Source: Gemmatimonadales bacterium UBA4718 (GTDB lineage Bacteria; Gemmatimonadota; Gemmatimonadetes; Gemmatimonadales; Gemmatimonadaceae). From it: a stretch of DNA of 8,665 nucleotides. The DNA lies in the NCBI GenBank assembly GCA_002404375.1, contig DHJO01000173.1:1-8665 (forward strand). The letters run 5' to 3'. Each line of letters opens with the position of its first letter. Position 1 is the stretch's first letter. Shown here piece after piece: positions 7,152-8,665 of this stretch. The position numbers and the translations under genes are program-made. The notes beneath the pieces were generated by a model. The model did no database searches. It was not told the DNA's origin and saw only the letters and a list, made by a program, of their open reading frames with translations.

Positions 7152-7814
7152 GTGACCGCGCAGACTCTTCCTGAACCCGAAACGCGTTGGCCCGCCGCAG
7201 TTGCTCTCTTGGCAGCGGCATTGTTGCCGCTGGCCTTGCCACGCGCACTCACCCTTGCACCAACTTGGGTCCTGGTGCCGACGAATGTCGTTCTGTTGAC
7301 GGGCGCAATCCTCGCTCACCGACATGGTCGGATCAAACTGACCGACTCTTTCAGCTACTCCAACCTCGGGCTGCTGACGCTCTCGATGCTTTACAGTCTT
7401 GTGACGCTCGTGCTCGGCCTGCTACACCATGCCGAATCGGCCCCAAGGCTGCTGGAATCGGCGGCCGTACTTTGGTTCGCCAACGTCATCGTGTTTGCAG
7501 CATGGTACTGGCGACTCGATGCGGGCGGTCCGCACGCCCGTGATGGGCGCGTGGCCCATATGGAAGGCGCGTTCCTATTTCCGCAGATGGCGGTCGATGC
7601 GCCCGGAAGAAAAGGCGTTTCGCTCGCGGAAGCTGAAAGTTGGCGACCGGGCTTCATCGACTATCTCGCGATCTCTTTCTATACGTGTACCGCCTTCTCT
7701 CCAACGGACGTACTGGTGCTGTCGCGCTGGGCGAAGATCATGATGATGCTCCAGGCTGCAATGGCATTTGGAACCGTGATCCTTCTCACTGCTCGTGCGG
7801 TCAACATACTTTGA
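7152..7814 (+). CDS. Polytopic membrane protein with C-terminal pore-loop-like segment
   Basis: A 220-residue inner-membrane protein starting at GTG with GGGAG just upstream. Predicted TM helices: ~13-31, 38-56, 71-92, 101-121. A cytosolic or periplasmic linker (~122-165) follows, then a short re-entrant-looking segment (DYLAISFYTCTAFSPTD, 170-186) and a last helix ~194-217 ending ARAVNIL. The end looks like the pore-helix/filter/inner-helix unit of two-TM ion channels, but the filter position reads TAFSPTD instead of TxGYGD. I recall similar C-termini in bacterial proteins of unknown function, some labelled DUF1345-like; I cannot confirm the family here. No catalytic motif is visible. It is separated from the ABC operon by 66 bases with its own upstream box, so it is probably a separate or additional transcription unit. 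Ion conduction is a hypothesis only. Confidence 0.8.
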   Translation: MTAQTLPEPETRWPAAVALLAAALLPLALPRALTLAPTWVLVPTNVVLLTGAILAHRHGRIKLTDSFSYSNLGLLTLSMLYSLVTLVLGLLHHAESAPRLLESAAVLWFANVIVFAAWYWRLDAGGPHARDGRVAHMEGAFLFPQMAVDAPGRKGVSLAEAESWRPGFIDYLAISFYTCTAFSPTDVLVLSRWAKIMMMLQAAMAFGTVILLTARAVNIL

Positions 7815-7819
7815 AGTGG

Positions 7820-7832
7820 AGCTCGCCGAGCT
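7820..7832. repeat. Inverted repeat between convergent genes
   Basis: AGCTCG-C-CGAGCT is a perfect 6+1+6 palindrome between the stop at 7814 and the end of the minus-strand lipoprotein gene, overlapping that gene's TAG stop. In RNA it could form only a 5-bp stem with a 3-base loop, with no T-tract on either side. It is therefore at best a weak bidirectional transcription end. Confidence 0.3.
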
Positions 7833-8199
7833 AATTGATCTGGATGTAGTCCGAGTAGTAGCTGTTGTTGCCGTTGCTCACAATCCTTGCCGTCACGTTG
7901 TCACCTTGACGGATCGACGTCGGCGGATAATTCTGGTTGCGATAGACGACCTGCGTGCGGCCGTCGTACTGCACCCACAAGCTCTGACCGTTCGAATTGT
8001 CCTGGATGTTGACTTGGTTATTGCGCGCGTCAATACCGCGGACGGTTCCATTGATCTGTGTCTGCTGCCCCTGCTGTGTACCGTTACCGTTGCCGAGCAC
8101 GCTGCCAAGCATGCCACCCAATCCGCCGTTGCAGGCGCCGACCGTGAGGAGCGCCCCACTCACGGTGAGAATTCCCAATGCCTGTTGAAAGCCTCGCAT
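7831..8199 (-). CDS. Small Asn/Gln-rich lipoprotein, DUF5666-like
   Basis: A 122-residue predicted lipoprotein read right to left. The signal peptide (LGILTVSGALLTVGA) ends in lipobox VGAC with Cys23 as the modified residue; Asn follows. Residues ~24-47 are Gly/Asn/Gln-rich and probably a flexible linker. Residues ~49-122 are a beta-rich repeat-like domain with the pattern GTVRGIDARNNQVNIQD, later IRQGDNVTAR and YYSDYIQIN. That resembles the DUF5666/OB-like small domain found in many bacterial lipoproteins. By my count Asn plus Gln make up about a quarter of the residues. The ATG has a good ribosome site, GGGAG at 8210-8206, six bases upstream. It is convergent with the pore-loop gene (16 bases between stops) and downstream of aroH on the same strand (118 bases). 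Function unknown. Confidence 0.82.
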   Translation of the reverse strand: MRGFQQALGILTVSGALLTVGACNGGLGGMLGSVLGNGNGTQQGQQTQINGTVRGIDARNNQVNIQDNSNGQSLWVQYDGRTQVVYRNQNYPPTSIRQGDNVTARIVSNGNNSYYSDYIQIN

Positions 8200-8317
8200 C
8201 TGCTGCTCCCGAATAGTGTCTGAGAGCTAAAGAGCAATCACGGTGCCCAAGGCCGCGAAAGTGGCGTTGGGATTACACGACGCAAGCTCATCAATGCTCC
8301 CAGTCCGAATTGGGTCC
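8200..8317 (-). other. Intergenic region between aroH and the small lipoprotein gene
   Basis: 118 bases with no credible gene. On the minus strand, just after the aroH stop, CCCA and TGGG flank eight bases (8298-8313), forming a 4-bp stem that is too weak to call a terminator. The lipoprotein promoter probably lies here (TTGCTC at 8237-8232 and an AT-rich CACTATTC near 8218-8211), but the spacing between these is too short for a standard -35/-10 pair. Confidence 0.4.
8206..8210 (-). promoter_or_regulatory. Ribosome binding site for the small lipoprotein
   Basis: On the minus strand GGGAG stands six bases before the ATG at 8199, ideal spacing. This fixes the start and shows that the reading direction is minus, not the competing plus-strand frame through the same DNA. 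Confidence 0.65.
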
Positions 8318-8665
8318 CTATCTGGAGGCTGCAGCCTCGAGATCAGGCCTCAGCGCAACAGCCTCTCTGAGGTAGATATGGGTCTCGAGTCGCCGCGGCG
8401 CGCGCAGGTCCACCTGCACGAGCGTCCTGAGGCAGCGCGGCAGCGAACCCTCGACCGGAATCTCACTGGCGCAGAGAAGAGGCACACCGACCCAGCCCAT
8501 CTCGCGCGCGGCAAGGGCGGGGAATACCGACCGAAGATCCTGAGTTACTGTAAAGATCACGCTCACGATTTCGTCGAGCTCGAGGCGGTTCCGCTCCACG
8601 ATCTGTCGGAGCAGCTCGCGCGTCGCATCAGCGATCTGCTGCGGGGTGTCTTCTTCGACTGACGT
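8318..8665 (-). CDS. aroH: Chorismate mutase, AroH class (monofunctional), 5' end outside window
   Basis: Converts chorismate to prephenate in Phe/Tyr synthesis; cytoplasmic, normally a ~120-127-residue homotrimer. The frame stays open from the stop at 8318 to the right edge, giving 115 residues; a GTG at 8599 is internal. The visible start (TSVEEDTPQQIADATRELL) aligns to B. subtilis AroH from about residue 10, so about nine residues including active-site Arg7 are missing. Landmarks by B. subtilis numbering: Phe57 and Arg63 in VFPALAARE, Cys75 and Glu78 in PLLCASE, Arg90 in PRCLRT, Tyr108 in HIYL, then VALRPDL near the C-terminus. One residue is deleted after Glu64 (MGW for LSGW), and Lys60 is replaced by Leu. 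Recognition rests on motif memory, but matches are dense and collinear. The small lipoprotein gene lies 118 bases downstream on the same strand; no functional link is obvious. Confidence 0.93.
   Translation of the reverse strand, partial: TSVEEDTPQQIADATRELLRQIVERNRLELDEIVSVIFTVTQDLRSVFPALAAREMGWVGVPLLCASEIPVEGSLPRCLRTLVQVDLRAPRRLETHIYLREAVALRPDLEAAASR

Noticed and set aside
7795..8223. A 142-codon plus-strand open frame over the small lipoprotein
   Set aside because: The minus-strand frame has a signal peptide, lipobox and ideal ribosome site; the plus-strand frame has none of these and overlaps the end of the pore-loop gene.
8243..8662. A 139-codon plus-strand open frame at the right end
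   Set aside because: It is antisense to aroH; the minus-strand frame has dense AroH matches and the plus-strand product resembles nothing.

Overview
The window reads as an ordinary chromosomal stretch from a GC-rich, Gram-negative, probably soil-type bacterium. Gemmatimonadota is my best guess and Acidobacteriota the alternative. The grounds are a DUF5916/CBM9-like predicted outer-membrane protein, several envelope lipoproteins, and an AroH-class chorismate mutase. The taxon is an inference from gene content and style, not from a marker gene. I see no mobile element, CRISPR array, tRNA or rRNA, and no gene-free stretch longer than about 160 bases.

Layout, left to right. (1) 33-2261, plus strand: a secreted 742-residue DUF5916 protein with an N-terminal CBM9-like domain and a beta-rich, probably outer-membrane C-terminal part. 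(2) 2262-2420: a 159-base intergenic stretch holding the first copy of a 23-base box. (3) 2421-7085, plus strand: a four-gene operon of a lipoprotein with a PsbP/LpqN-like domain, two different MacB/LolD-type ABC ATPases, and one 10-TM double-FtsX permease. Every junction is a 4-base stop/start overlap (GTGA, ATGA, ATGA), so translational coupling is very likely. The longest open frames for the first ATPase and the permease begin too early. (4) 7086-7151: a short gap with the second copy of the 23-base box. (5) 7152-7814, plus strand: a polytopic membrane protein ending in a pore-loop-like segment where a K+ channel filter would sit. (6) 7831-8199, minus strand: a small Asn/Gln-rich lipoprotein resembling DUF5666, convergent with the previous gene. 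(7) 8318-8665, minus strand: an AroH-type chorismate mutase whose first ~9 residues lie beyond the right edge.

How they fit together: six of the seven genes encode envelope proteins. The best candidate for an understudied system is the lipoprotein-ATPase-ATPase-permease operon. Its two unequal ATPases serve a single fused permease, which implies an asymmetric type VII (MacB/LolCDE/FtsX-like) mechanotransmission or lipid/lipoprotein-handling complex. The substrate cannot be read from the sequence. The repeated box links the operon's promoter region to that of the pore-loop protein gene and may be a shared promoter or operator.
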